Assembly: GCF_000001735.4 (NCBI RefSeq)
Contig: NC_003071.7
Span: 7,371,151 to 7,435,150, forward strand
DNA length: 64,000 bases
Source of the DNA: Arabidopsis thaliana
Lineage: Eukaryota; Streptophyta; Magnoliopsida; Brassicales; Brassicaceae
Direction: 5' to 3'
Shown: positions 38,055-50,515 of the stretch, one piece after another
How the letters are laid out: each line of letters starts with the position of its first letter
Numbering within the stretch: the first letter of the stretch is position 1
Notes under the pieces: model-generated
Told to the model about the DNA's origin: nothing
What the model saw: only the letters and a program-made list of their open reading frames with translations
Database searches by the model: none
Program-made: the position numbers and the translations under genes

Positions 38055-38460
38055 GTTTTGGAGATCCAACCTATTCTATGAAAGAAAGCGCGGAGATCTA
38101 CTGGGAGAGGTCAAAAAATACTTAGCCTCAAGAAATTTCACCAAGAAGACAGTCATCGTCAAAGTACAAGAGTCTTTGACGGTTGCGCAAGCCAAAGATA
38201 ACAACAATGAAAATTTGGCTGTCTTTGGACAAGCAGAAGCTATTACAGTTGCTCTGCATGATTCTCTACTTAGCTACATGTCTGTATCATAGAATTTTAG
38301 CAGATGGTCAGTCGCCTTAAAGCTAATGAAGAAAATGAAAATTACGTGTGAAGAGCAAGCAAACAAATTATCTAGGGTTGACTCCGAATTCCAATCCAAG
38401 AAGACCTTGACGATGGAAGATGTTCAGACCCTAGAGTCATCATTCAAATTTTGAAGATGG
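38055..38460 (+). pseudogene. DUF241 pseudogene fragment
   Basis: C-terminal half of a DUF241 protein. The frame at 38050-38292 contains GEVKKYLASRNF and LAVFGQAEAITVAL, close to the intact copies at 59.7-63.0 kb. It is broken: a one-base insertion near 38077, an in-frame TAG at 38290-38292 where intact copies read GSKTCSKW, and a premature end after EDVQTLESS near 38450. The N-terminal half is missing. It lies left of the receptor cluster, while all other family members lie right of it. Confidence 0.85.
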
Positions 38461-39684
38461 ACTACAATCCCTTTCATATTTTGTATAAAAAGGAAATATA
38501 ATTACTTGTAAATGAAGCATAGATATATATTGAATACAAAATCTTCTCATATAAATCTGTTTTACCCTCAAGTTCCACTCTTTAATCTTTGGCAATGAAA
38601 TATTTTCTTTTATGGCAGCGAAATATAACGTTTACTATTTCGACATATCATGTGGTATCATTAATAAGAGACATATTTCTCAACCATTGAGCTACATTAA
38701 TATTTAAGTATTATATCAGACATAATGTATATATAGTAAAAATAACAATATATAATTAATTAGAAATATATGCAATTAATTAAAAATAACAAAACTAAAT
38801 AAAATCAATAACCAAACATATACAAATATTAAATATACTTACCATAAATATATATTTTAAAATTTCAAATAATTAATTTTATATGTTAAGATTTCTTCTA
38901 TATTTGTAAAATTATTCTAAATGTATAAAGTCTTTCTCACATAAATATAAGATTAGTTTTGCAAACAGAATTTTGTTCAATCTTAGTTTATAAATAATTT
39001 TATTTAAAAACAAATACATATATTTGATAAATAATTTGTATTTATAGCATAATATGTATTAGATAAATATAAAATACAATTATTCCATCTTGAAATTGGT
39101 TTGATATTCATAGTTAGATGGAAAATGTATAAATAGAATCATTTTAATTAAATTATAAGAAAATGTGATAATTGTATTGAATGGTACATATATATTTATA
39201 TGAACACGATTGCATAAAGTTTAGGTCACATATTTAAAGTGTCGAAATGGATGAATTAAGGATCTTGTCTGAATCCTAATTTTGAATTGGTCCTGCATTT
39301 TCAATATTTGATCATAGTAAGTATCGGTAGGAATATACGAAGATGTGACATATGGGAAAACCAAGGGGCAAAACATGAATAATATTGATTTTTTTTAAGG
39401 ATGGCAGCAATAAATAAGGGTTTTGCGCCAAAACAATTCTTCCAAATAAGTTTTTTTGCACGTCAAATAAAATAATGCATATCAATACCACAATTTTAAG
39501 AATCACCTGCAATATAATCTTTCCACGTGTAAAAATAAATCTGTATATACATTATCAAACCCTAGGACATCGTAAAAGACCAATCGAGATACAACTGAAT
39601 TTAGGTAAAGACTAAATCTTACAAGTCAAATATTATAAGTGAATGGATCGCGATGAAGCAAATATATACAGAGTTTGAACGTAA
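38461..39684. other. AT-rich spacer with DUF241 3'-flank relic
   Basis: Very AT-rich. Positions about 39240-39355 are an imperfect copy of the sequence at about 56178-56300 (shared AAGGATCTTGTCT, ATATTTGATCAT, ATCGGTAGGA, ACGAAGATGTGAC). Similar sequence follows the DUF241 gene copies near 59.15 kb, so this is duplicated DUF241 3' flank. No gene. Confidence 0.6.
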
Positions 39685-42600
39685 TCACTTGTGGATCACG
39701 TCTCGTAGTATAAAGCGTGATTTTAAAATAAGAAGAAACAGATAAATCAACAAAAATGCATATACATGCCAGATTGGAATGATGCGCACACCGTTCATCT
39801 CATCGTAAACGTTTCTCTTAAAGTTTTCCATGTTCTCCTCTTCCTGGTAAATGAACAATAAACCAGCTTCATTTGATTCCAAGATATTCATTTGATTTGA
39901 GACATCCACAACAGTCTTCTCAATCATCTTCGCTTTGTCAACCCTGTCAAGATTTGGGAAAAAAAAGCCGTCTCCAATCAAATGGATTACTATAACAGCT
40001 ACGTAATGAAGTTATATCGATAGCTAATCTTAATAGTGTATCCTGAATGAGATCATATGTCTCATACGATCTGAGAGTCCTGCATAATAATTTTCAGGAC
40101 TAAAAATAATCAATGTTGATGATGACATCCATGCATAGAGATTAAACTACGAACCAGTATTGGGAAGATTCACCGACTATATTGACAATGTATGCCAAAG
40201 CTCTCATCCATCTCAGCTCTGGTTTCTCTACTACTTTCCCCAAATAGGTTTCCACCAATCTATTCCCAATAGTTTTGGCTTGCTTCATTACATCAGATGT
40301 ACCCATTTCATAGTAAATTGGCATCACTCTGTTTCCCAAGTTTTCTTCCCTCCACCTTATGATCTCCACCAATTCATCCAAGCACTTACTTGAAGAAACA
40401 TAGTCTTTTGATAGAATGACGACTGAGATACTTGATTCTTCTATGGCTTGTGTTACCTCGGGACGACTCATAGACTTGCCTCCCATGAATCCACTATATA
40501 CTACAGTAATGCCAATCCATTTTAATTTCTTGATTAAATAGCTGACAAAATATCTTGGGACATCCTCACTGAAGCTCAAAAAAACCTGATGGCTCCGACG
40601 TTGAAGCAAAGAAGGTGATGTGAGATAAGCCGTATCGGCTTGGCTTATCTTTTCTGGGACATCCCCTTGTTTGGTTTTTGAGATGTTCAACCTCTGGTTT
40701 TCCTAAAGAAAATTCAAATTCAAATCATCACTACACGAAGCAACAATAATTACAACATTATATAAAACAAAGTCCAAATGTAACTTCAGAAGCTTAACTA
40801 AGGCAACCACCAATGAAATATGAAACACTCAGATGTACCATTTCAATGTCTTCTGATCCCGAGAAACTTCGTTTTCGCTTCTTATACGGTGGTAACAAGG
40901 CAAAAGACGGTCCTCTAAAGTCAAGATTTGTTTGGTCTACGTTTTCAGTAATTGCATATACTCCACACTCTGTAACAGTGCAACAATCATCAAGAATCTT
41001 GTTCTCCCTGCTAACCGGAAGCAATTCAAAATGAACCACATCATCCAATATATTGAAGTCATTTCCATCAACAACACATGGATGCATCGAGACATCATAG
41101 AAGATAAACATGTGACTTTTTTGAACAACTTCCTTTGGATTCCAACAAGAAAAAATTCTTTCAAGTCGACGTGAAAGGCCTTTCTTGTTTTTCCAGCTAC
41201 AGACACACCTGATTCCAAAACCGGCATTACTGTAGGAATCATTCCAAAATGCAACTGCAACTGATATTTGGAACCCCAAAAGCGTTTCTATGCTAGGAGT
41301 TAAACGTATCATCACAGATGAACCTCGGTTTAAGTGAAAGATGTAATTTGGATCACGGAATGCTGGAACAGAGAAACTGAATGCTGGTGCTTCGATGAGC
41401 TTCTGTTTCAACAAGGCAAAAGAAGTCATATATGTGATATTTTTCTTGATGTATACAACTAATATGTGTGTAGTGAGAGAGAGGGACGGTACCTGCAGAG
41501 TATGATCTATGACCATTTGCGCAACTCTTGCTTCTAAAATCTCCCTAACGATGTCTGGAGAAATCTCAAAGCAATTGCTGAATGTGCAATGTCTAGGAAA
41601 CTGTTGGAAGCTCCTATGAATATTTTTTAGACACACACAACCATGTGCATTCAAAAACTCTAGACTTTGAGGAAGCTCTGGAAGTGATTCGAGGTTTTTG
41701 CAATGACATAATATAAGGCTCTCCAAATTGCGGAACTGCTTGATGCTTTCAGGAAGTTTACCAAAATTGTTTCCACTGAGATCCAATGTCTTGAGTGAAA
41801 GGAGATTACATATCTCTTGAGGTATATGTATGTCAAGGAGGTATGCTTTACTGAGAAACAAAGATACCATGGCATACATACGGAACACTAGGGAAGATTG
41901 CAACTTTGAACGATATGGCGTGGTTACAAATGGCATAAGCTTAAGATAAAATTTAGACCCACTCTTTTCCATTGGAGTGACATGTCTTGTTCTCCACGTC
42001 TCTAAAATTAAGGTGACGTTACATGGAGGAGTTCCATGTAACATCACTTTGTCGGTCCCATCTTCATGAAGTTGTGTAATGTCTTGAAGTGAGAAACCTA
42101 GGATATACTTCAGCTCTAAGCAGCCAGATAGATCCACCCTAACTACTGATTCGAAAGATTCCATTTGGAGATGTTGAAGCCTTTCGCAGTGATTCAAATC
42201 TAGTGAAACCAGTTTAGTGAGATCCTCAAATGATGATGGCAGTTTCTTTATGGGGGTCTCGGCTAGATTTAAATGTCTAAGGTTCCGTGGAAGATCGGGG
42301 ATACTCCTGAGCTCTGAGCAGCCAGATAAAATTAACATAGTCAGAGAGATCAAATTACCCATTCCCATAGGCAAGTCTTGAAGCTTCTTGCAGTTCTCGG
42401 CATCGAAAACAACAAGTTGAGTGAGATGACAGATTGATGATGGAACTTCTCTTATAGAGGTCCCAGCAAGATATAGCTCTTTCAGGTTTGTTGGGAGATC
42501 TTGAATATTCTGGAGCTTTGAACACCCTGATAACATGAGTTTAATAAGAGAAGCCAAATTACCCTTTCCCATGGGCAAGTTTTGAAGTCTTTTGCAGTTA

Positions 42601-44460
42601 GACAAATCCAAAACTTCAAGTGAGGAGAGGTGGATTGATGATGTCACTTCTCTTATCCCAGTACCAGAAAGATATAATTCTTTCAGGTTCCTTGGAAAGC
42701 CCTGAAATTCTTCGAGCTGTGTGCTTTTGATCTCAACGCAACCAGAAAGATTAATAACTCTGAGATGTTGTAGATGTCTTGTAGCTGGAAAACTCTGTAT
42801 TTTTGTACAACCTTGGAGATCGATTACTTCAATATTTTTAGATTTTATCAGTTCTTCAATTTCAACTAGATCTTGCGAGTGACTAAGCCTGACCATCTTC
42901 AACATCTCAAGGTTCTGAAACAAGAAGAGATAACAGAAAATTGCTTTATGTATTCAAAAATTATAGAACAAAAGTAAGAGCATATATCAAGTTTGTTTAC
43001 CTTGGTTCCACCCCAAAGTTTTTGAAGTTTACTGTAAGGCATGTTGAGTTCAACAAGGTGCGTAGGATCAAAATGTTGTGGCAGGGATTGTAGAGGATAA
43101 TCCTCCCAGTGGAGTAGCCGTAGCTCATTGGGAAGAGACTGAAGAGCTTCTCGAAAGCGAATTCTCTGATGCTTTCCAGGATTAGAACTATAAATCTTCA
43201 GAAATCTAAGATTATGCATACTCTTGAAAGCATCAGGTTTGACAAAGAATTTCAAGTTAGACATGTCTAGAAATATGACTTCAATATCTTCAGTAGTACC
43301 CTGAAAACACAAGATAGTCCAATAAATCATACTCAAAATCAAATTTTTATAAGATAAATTATATAGCATATCTAACATTTTTCATAACATACCTTAGATT
43401 CACCCTTTAATTTGGTTTCTTCATCTTCTAGCAGAGGTTGAATGATTGAAGTGTCCCATAGTCTGACATGCCTATCAAGTTCTACAGTTCCTTCATTTGA
43501 AATCGCCTTCCCAACAATCTGGATCAGATTATGCATTTCCATCTTTCTTTTTACAATAGTCACCAGACACTTATCCACTAGAACATATATTCCAACATGT
43601 GGAAAGAATCCACATCCTTCAAACAGTTGCATCACGTAGTCCGCCTTTTCTCCCCTGAAGAAACAAGCAATGTCTAGAAACATGCTCTTCTCGTTCTCAT
43701 TAAGTGCATTGTAATTGCTCTTGAATACTTCCATAATCTGAGGTGGAGGGTGGTTGAGCTTGAGGAGCTTAACCTCCATTTTATCTGACTTCATGTGTGA
43801 CAACATTTCTTCATAAAGGCTAAGAGCTAGAGGGTTTCCACTAAAATATTTGACAGAAATATAGTAAGGTGCAAGAGTTTCCAACCCACTCTGTTTTCTC
43901 CAGTCTATTCCAAATGCGCATCCGTGAAGTAGTTGCTTAGCCTCATCTTTGTTTAAACCTTCAACCTCATATATTTGGTTGACGCCACACTGCACTAGTA
44001 CTTGTTTATCTCTAGAGGTTATGATTATCAGGCTCCCTGGACCAAACCAATCAAACCCATTAAGAAAAGCGTCTGCATCCAGAGGTTTAAGAACATTGTC
44101 AAGGACGATAAGAAGTCTTTTTTGTCCGGACTTGATAAAAGAATTGTTTATATTTTCCCCTAAGTATTCATTCCACAAATGATAAAGTCCTTTCGCAAGA
44201 AATTCTTTGTCGAAGTCTTTGATGATGCAAGAAGCTTCATAATCACCAGAAAATTGGTCAAATGCTGCTTCGGCAAGTGTTGTTTTTCCTATGCCTGGCA
44301 TACCCCATATGCCTATGCTGCGGATACCCCATAGTTGCTTGTAAACAATTTTTTCTAACTTCAGCATCTTCCTGTAGATCCCAATTCGTTTGGTAGGGAA
44401 AATCTTTTCATACATATCCCTAGCAATGTCTTCCACTAGTTCACAAGCACCATAATCCAT
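39685..44460 (-). CDS. RRS1-like NB-LRR immune receptor with C-terminal TIR domain
   Basis: Intracellular immune receptor of the RRS1 group. Exons on the minus strand: 44460-43393 (NB-ARC), 43300-43001, 42914-41493 and 41402-40839 (LRRs and C-terminal jelly-roll region), 40702-40155 (TIR), 39943-39685 (linker and hydrophobic tail). NB-ARC motifs: P-loop [10 protein letters not shown], kinase-2 [34 protein letters not shown]; the MHD motif reads MHN. The late TIR has VFLSFSED and CLDEL with the catalytic-type Glu. All junctions are phase-consistent GT-AG. The TIR exon has no ATG ahead of the domain. Donor GTTCGT after the TIR is weak, so the protein may instead stop at 40142. The N-terminal TIR may come from the exon at 47.3 kb. 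Likely At2g17050. Confidence 0.82.
42100..42690 (-). repeat. Triplicated LRR module in the RRS1-like gene
   Basis: Three tandem coding repeats with a period of about 203 bp (68 residues). Units start [26 protein letters not shown] and [13 protein letters not shown], each containing an LSGC..L.. end. The first two are the most alike, so the last duplication is comparatively recent. Confidence 0.75.
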
Positions 44461-44464
44461 CCTC

Positions 44465-46901
44465 CTTGAGAGTTGAGACCAACACAATTATATAGTTAGA
44501 CATTCCGGTGATAACATATGTGTCTTAATTAAACTTAAACATGTGTATAATAATGAGGGACAACGACCAATTTCTACTTGAACAAAATTCCATTACATCG
44601 ACTCATATTATGTTAAGATGCCATGCACGATGTCAATGTGATAAAAAAACTAAAATATGCAGGCTTATATGTATTTTTGCTTCTACATAGAGGAACTTTA
44701 TAAATAAGTTGTTTTAATTTCAATTTATTTCTCTATGTTTTCCTCTAAAAATAAATATTAATAGATTCGATTTTTATTTTTGAATTACCACCTTTTATTT
44801 ATAAAAGTTTGCAAATTAACCCATATTTACTTTTACTTTTACAAAACTTTCATAAAATATATAATTTATATATTTATAAGAATCTATATAATTTCTCTTT
44901 TGAAAATATTATTCTCAAATCGAATGAGTATATTTAATTTATTAGAAACATCTTTATATATTGAAGATATTACTTATGTTATTTTACACTAAATTACAAA
45001 AGTTTTTAATTAATAGTTAAATTTTTTTTTTTGAACAACAAATTAATAGTTAATTATATTGTAATTTGGTTAACTTATGAACCAGTGCAAATTTATATAT
45101 TTTTCTAAAGTTCTTATTTATTGTTTCTGATTAACTTTTTTCTTTACTATTTGTTCAATAAAATGTTCTTTCAAACTTGTAATTAGTAAACAATTGACTA
45201 CATTTCGGTTTCTTTCTATATATATGTTTATGATGTAAATCTTAACAAAATCAAAGATTTCTTTATATAAAAAACATTCTTATGATATTATTTTTTTTTG
45301 AGAAATTATATGATTCAAAGAAAACTAATTAAAGCAACTAAAAATTATAGACATTTGGATATCTATTAAATCAAGCTTTCTACTCATTAGATTTCGAATC
45401 TTTTTAATTTCTTTTATAAAATTTTCTTTGAACCACCACACAATATATTTAACCGATGTGGAACGTTCAATTCACACTTTTGTTTCTTCATTGATTGGGT
45501 AAATTATGTTTGTTTTAAAAAATTTGAATCACAACATTTACAAAAATCTAGTATTTTATTTATTACTATCTATTGATTCAAATGTCCTAGAAAATATGAT
45601 TAAACAAGATGTTAGGTTTGAAATATTTCTAAATTAATGAAAGGAAATAAGACACTTTCAATTGTTTTAATTCCAAATTTATCATTTCTCATTCCAATTA
45701 AACACTTTCGACATATAATTTTAATGGTAATTTATTAAGTGAACGATTTTGGAAAAAAGTACAAATGTACTTCTTTTTTAATAATATAAAGATTAGATAC
45801 AGACATACAGTATGTTGTATACGTCAAGCCTAGGCCTTGGCAAAATACTCGAAACATAAAAACCGAACAAAAAAGAACCGAACCAAAATTATTATACACT
45901 TAATTGGTTCCTAAATTCTAAATCTAAACCTAACTAAAATATTTTTGTTGCCCAACATGTGATTATTGATCCAAACATTCTAGCTATTTATTTATCGAAT
46001 AACCAAATTAAATATCTGAAATACCAAAAAATACTCGGCAAAATATCAAAAATACTAAAAATATGTAAATAGGTCCTAAACTTAAGAACAAAAAACACTA
46101 GAATCGAACCAAAATTGTTTCGGTTTCTACATAGATGCTAAACTCTAAAACCAAAGAAAAACAAACATAAATGAATGAACCGAACCGAATCCCCAAGTCA
46201 AGCATATGCCATATTAATTAGAGTTTTCAAGTCTTATTGCAACAAGGGTTTGGGGTCTAGACCTAATCCTATATGATTATATTAAAGAAGAGGTCAACTA
46301 ATAATAGGACAAACTCTTAACTTAATTATCAAATAAATTGGGTATGTTGTATACATCAAGCCTATGCCATGTTATTCTTTTACCCTACACATAATCTTTT
46401 AACTTATAAATAAATTTTCAAATTAATTATCATTTGCATTAGGATGGTCATTACCTAAAATTTATTAAATTGACAGACATGAACTAGTGGATGCAGTATA
46501 CAAAGTTAGAGGAGAGAAAAACAAAAAAACAGAATCTACAGCACTTGTAGCAAAAAAAAGTATTAGGCAGTAGAAAATTTAAGTCATACCGGTCTTTTTC
46601 CTAGGCTTTAACTTTAGTAAAAACAAAAAAGGCAAAGCACGATTGGAAAGAACTTGGTCTTTACAAAAACAAAATAAGACTGTAGAAATCCAACCATCAA
46701 ACACTGGTGATTGGATTTCACAACTGATTTATAGACCTGTTTTTATAGTGATCTAGCACACACAACTAGTATAAATAACATGATCCGTTCATAAATTCAT
46801 ATTTCTTTTTAAAAAATATCCGTTATGGAAGACTGCATGGTATGGTATGATGGTATCTCTAAGTTAGCAAAACAAATTGAGCGTCTGCAATCTTTATACT
46901 G
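44465..46901. other. AT-rich region; possible long intron
   Basis: 2.4 kb of very AT-rich sequence between the TIR exon and the NB-ARC exon, both on the minus strand. It contains a direct repeat of GTATGTTGTATAC(G/A)TCAAGCCTA at about 45810 and 46339, and AACCGAAC-rich sequence (about 45860-46190). In-frame donor at 46905 and acceptor at 44465 would make it an intron. No independent gene. Confidence 0.45.
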
Positions 46902-47312
46902 TTACCTTAATTTATATGATTTGGTCGTTTTGTTCAGAGCATATATCCACCGGGATACCCTCTCGGCTGAGTAATCCTCCAATGGAAACGTATCTCTCAA
47001 AATGTCCAATCGGCACTGATGCTTAACGTCCGATTGAGTTATGCAGTAAAACACGGGGACCACCACATTTTGATCAGCAATCTCTGCAAGCTCATCGAGG
47101 CATTCTGCGGATAACACGTACTTCCAAGAGATAACCACCAAAAAAGCCTTGAATTTTGTTTTCTCTATCTTAATCTCATTGGAAGAATGATGGACAAACG
47201 ACGATGAAGAGATCAGACCTTTCCGGCGAAGAGAGGCAGATAAGTGGCTGAGGAAGGAGTACCGGATTCTATCTTCACCTTTGTGGAAGCTTATGTACAC
47301 CATGTATGTCAT
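46902..47312 (-). CDS. TIR-domain gene or first exon of the RRS1-like receptor
   Basis: 136-codon TIR domain frame starting at an ATG (47312): VYISFHKGEDRIRYSF at the start, the Ser-His pair FLSHL of the TIR dimer interface, and CLDEL with the catalytic-type Glu. It could be a TIR-only gene (annotated as such, likely At2g17055). However, the end of the frame carries the donor AAG|GTAACAG (exon end 46906), phase-compatible with an acceptor just upstream of the NB-ARC exon (44464), so it may be exon 1 of the receptor downstream. It lies next to a plus-strand RPS4-like receptor in head-to-head layout. Confidence 0.8.
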   Translation of the reverse strand: MTYMVYISFHKGEDRIRYSFLSHLSASLRRKGLISSSSFVHHSSNEIKIEKTKFKAFLVVISWKYVLSAECLDELAEIADQNVVVPVFYCITQSDVKHQCRLDILRDTFPLEDYSAERVSRWIYALNKTTKSYKLR

Positions 47313-48883
47313 CGCCTTTGTGCCACCGATAATGATTTTGGCCTTTAGGTAAAGAAGAGGAAGTTTTTTTTTTTTTTTCCTGCAGAGAAGAGGAAGTTGA
47401 ATCTCAATTGGTAAATTGAATTTTCTCTAGATATTAGAAGTTGACATCAAAGGAGAACGAAAGCACCTTTGACAAAAATCGGAAAAGACGAAGAAGCAAA
47501 GTAAATAATGGTTGATTGGACTTAGTAAACATGTATACATTGACATATACTATTTTTTTTATGTATAAATTAATATATACTTGCATATAAAAATAAGGGT
47601 AATATTAGTAGATAACCAAATAAAACATACAAATTAAGAAACTAGTAGAGAGAAAGTTTTTTGTTACAAAATAACCATGGACCCACGTTGTCGGAAGAAA
47701 GGAAATAACAAAGCTACCCTTCATTTGTTGTAAGATGAACAGTAAACGAAACACATCCGTGTAATTTTTCAAAATAGCATGTAACATTAAAATTTCACAT
47801 GTAATATTTAGTTTAAAAATATGCTATTTCAAAAAACGTTATGAATTTTTAAGAAAAAACATTATTATGAAATTCTTTTACATGAACAGAATCTTAAAAA
47901 ACAAAAATTATATGTGATTTTAATAAAAACCATGTATTACTAAAAAATAAGAATATATTTTTAAAGAAATCACGTGTGATCTTAATAAAAAACTTGTATT
48001 ACTACAAAATATCATGATAAAATGAGATATTAAACTGAATAGAATGTTTTTTACAAAAAATACTATGTGGTTTTTACAAATACTATGTAATAAGAGAAAA
48101 TAACAAGATAAAAAGAGGATATTATGTTATCGCATGTATTTCGGAAAAATAACATGTTACAAAGGACATTTACGTAATTACACGTGTTCTCCAACATGTT
48201 TCCGACAAGATACTGTGACTCAAGGTTAGTTTGTACATTCTTTTCAAATCTATAATCATTTATTATAAATACTCTAAAAATAATACAGAGACCTCATATA
48301 TATAGGCATTATCTAAGACAAAAAATCGAGAAACCATTAATAAAGTAGCTAGTAATTGCATAAACTTTAGCAAATTAAGGAAATTAAAATAAAAATATTT
48401 ATTATTTTATCAATTAATATTAATACTAATAATAATTTGATTATTTAATTTAACAAATATGAAACAACAATTACAATTAAATTTTTCAGATTTAATCGAT
48501 ATAATGTATAATGATTGATTTTATATTAATTCCAAATTTTAAATATATAACGAAAACTAAATTTTCATTTTTTTATTTAGTCAAGATACTAGAGAATATA
48601 TATTTAAATATAAATTTTAAAAAAATATAATTATGAATATATAATTTCATAATTTTCTAAAAATAAACTAAGACTCAAAGAAAATATTTTAAATTTGTTT
48701 ATATAATATTTTTTAAAAGACAAATCAAACTAATAATGATGCATATAAAAAACTTTTAGTAGTAGAAAATATATTTATAAAAGACAAACATTTAGACATG
48801 CAAATCTGTTTGTAATAAAACATATCTGTTAGACTTCCGCTACGTCAATATTACTTTTGTATCCTATCACTGACGTAGTTTTT
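47313..48883. other. Spacer between the divergent receptor genes, left part
   Basis: Very AT-rich. A T run at about 47366-47380 lies just upstream of the TIR gene start, whose promoter must be here. Between 47.8 and 48.2 kb there are repeated AACATG(T/C)TA and ACGTGT motifs. No gene or clear element end is seen. Confidence 0.4.
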
Positions 48884-49250
48884 GCTCTGATACCAATTGA
48901 TTTAGCGGAAGCTTTTAAGGATAGAATATGAAAGTAAATTTGAGTATCAATGGATTTCAAGCAGGATAATCGTAACTCGGAATTTTAGTGTTATCGGAGA
49001 TCAATAGATTCCAATGAACAGAGACTTTAAAAACTTCGTTTGAGAATATTTTTTTCAAAGCTTATCAAAAGTTCTTTAATTTATTAATAAAAACAATCCA
49101 ATACAATAAGAGCCTAAAACGGTTATTTATAATAAAAACTTAAATTCTTACAACTTAAAATATTCTAAAATAATAATAATTAATTAATAAAAGATAACGA
49201 TTGTACATATTTGCAAAATATCTCGCTGCTTCAAATGGACAATATGTATG
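48884..49250 (-). mobile_element. Copia-type LTR relic with primer binding site
   Basis: The reverse complement of 48884-48895 is TGGTATCAGAGC, the usual initiator tRNA-Met primer site of plant Copia elements. On the minus strand it is preceded by a two-base spacer and a CA end at 48898-48899, as expected at a 5' LTR boundary. The LTR would run to the right; its far edge is not certain (about 49250). No internal coding region is found on the other side, so this is a fragment. Confidence 0.5.
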
Positions 49251-49900
49251 TGTCTTTTTTTTTTTTTTACAATATGTTTAATCTCTAGCGACGAGTCTTT
49301 CATCCTTACTTTTACTTTTCGCACGGTTATTCCAATTAAACGAAGTTTTATAAGAAACGAAATTCAACTGTCCAAAAAGATGCAGAATATGACCCAAACC
49401 CAACAATATATATATACCCCAGCTAATAAATATTTTTGATCCGCCCCAGTTTTTAGGATACCGTTTATGATAGTCATTAACAAATTTAGGAAAGAGCAAG
49501 ACTTTTCCATGTTTGTGGATGAATGAGTCAGCCGATGTAAACAAGTTAACGCACGTATGGTTTATATAATTGAACTTAGATTTTAATTAAGTTATTTTGA
49601 TGATAAAAAAATTAAAATGATACTTTTTTTGAAACGGAGAAAATATAGGGAAAATTATAAACTTTACTATTTATTCTCAATTCTTTATGCAATTTATCAC
49701 AATCATTCCTCTCTTACACATCATACCACATTTCGATCTGAAATGTCAGTACTGTCCTCACCATTTTTTCTCTATTTAATCTCTATTTCTTCGAAATCCG
49801 TATGTTTTAACCATACATCATTATATTTCCGAAGACAAAACGAAACGTTTTGGTCTCTCACCCACTTCCCCTGACAACCTGCACAAATTATCTACATGTA
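49251..49900. other. Spacer between the divergent receptor genes, middle part
   Basis: AT-rich with a T run at about 49256-49268. From roughly 49690 on, sequence such as TACCACATTTC recurs inverted near 50590, so the outer arms of the adjacent foldback may begin here. No gene. Confidence 0.35.
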
Positions 49901-49914
49901 ACTTTCAATTAAAT

Positions 49915-50515
49915 TTGTCTCCCAATTTATTCATCATAAATTCTCATAAATTCTTTGTTGTATCTATATATTGTCTCCGATTTCATCATCTTTCAAAATT
50001 ATCATGAATCCCACATCTTATCCACAAAATTGTTATCATTTAAGGATTTCAAATTTTATTTAGACTTTTCACCATCTATTTTGGTCTACAGATTAGTTGA
50101 GCATTATTGTCTTCACCGATTTGAATTATTCATTTTTTCTTATATTGTAAAATAATAAAAAAATCCAGTTATAACATATTATCTTGTCTACCATTCGATC
50201 TAAATTTGTTCCCTATCTAATTCGATCACTCATTCGATATGAACTTGTCCCCGATATAACATATTATTTAAATAAAATTATATGCAATTGTAAACGTGAA
50301 GGTGAAGACAATAACGTTCAACTAATCTGTGGACCAAAATAGATGGCAAAAAATCTTAATAAAATTCAAAATCTTTAAATGAGAACAATTGATGGACAAG
50401 ATGTGGGATTCACAATAATGGAGCAAGATGATGAAATCGAGGATAAGACATAGACGCAACAGAGAATTTCTATTCTGGGACAAGATCTGGAGACAAAAAC
50501 AAAAGTCTGTCACCA
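49915..50515. repeat. Foldback (long inverted repeat) element
   Basis: Left arm about 49915-50120 and right arm about 50297-50515 are inverted copies: for example GAATCCCACATCTTATCCA (left) matches the reverse of TGGACAAGATGTGGGATTC (right), and CCATCTATTTTGGTC matches GACCAAAATAGATGG. The loop is about 175 bp. The transcript could form a long hairpin. No coding capacity. It lies within the intergenic region of the paired receptor genes. Confidence 0.8.

Noticed and set aside
40142-40690. Separate TIR-only gene at 40.1-40.7 kb
   Set aside because: No ATG precedes the TIR in this frame, a stop lies immediately upstream and a good acceptor opens the exon in phase with the LRR exon; a stand-alone gene is less likely than a C-terminal domain.
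45810-46370. Retrotransposon delimited by the repeated TATGTTGTATAC motif
   Set aside because: The repeated motif is short and the ends lack TG/CA boundaries, primer site and target duplication; kept only as a note in the spacer entry.
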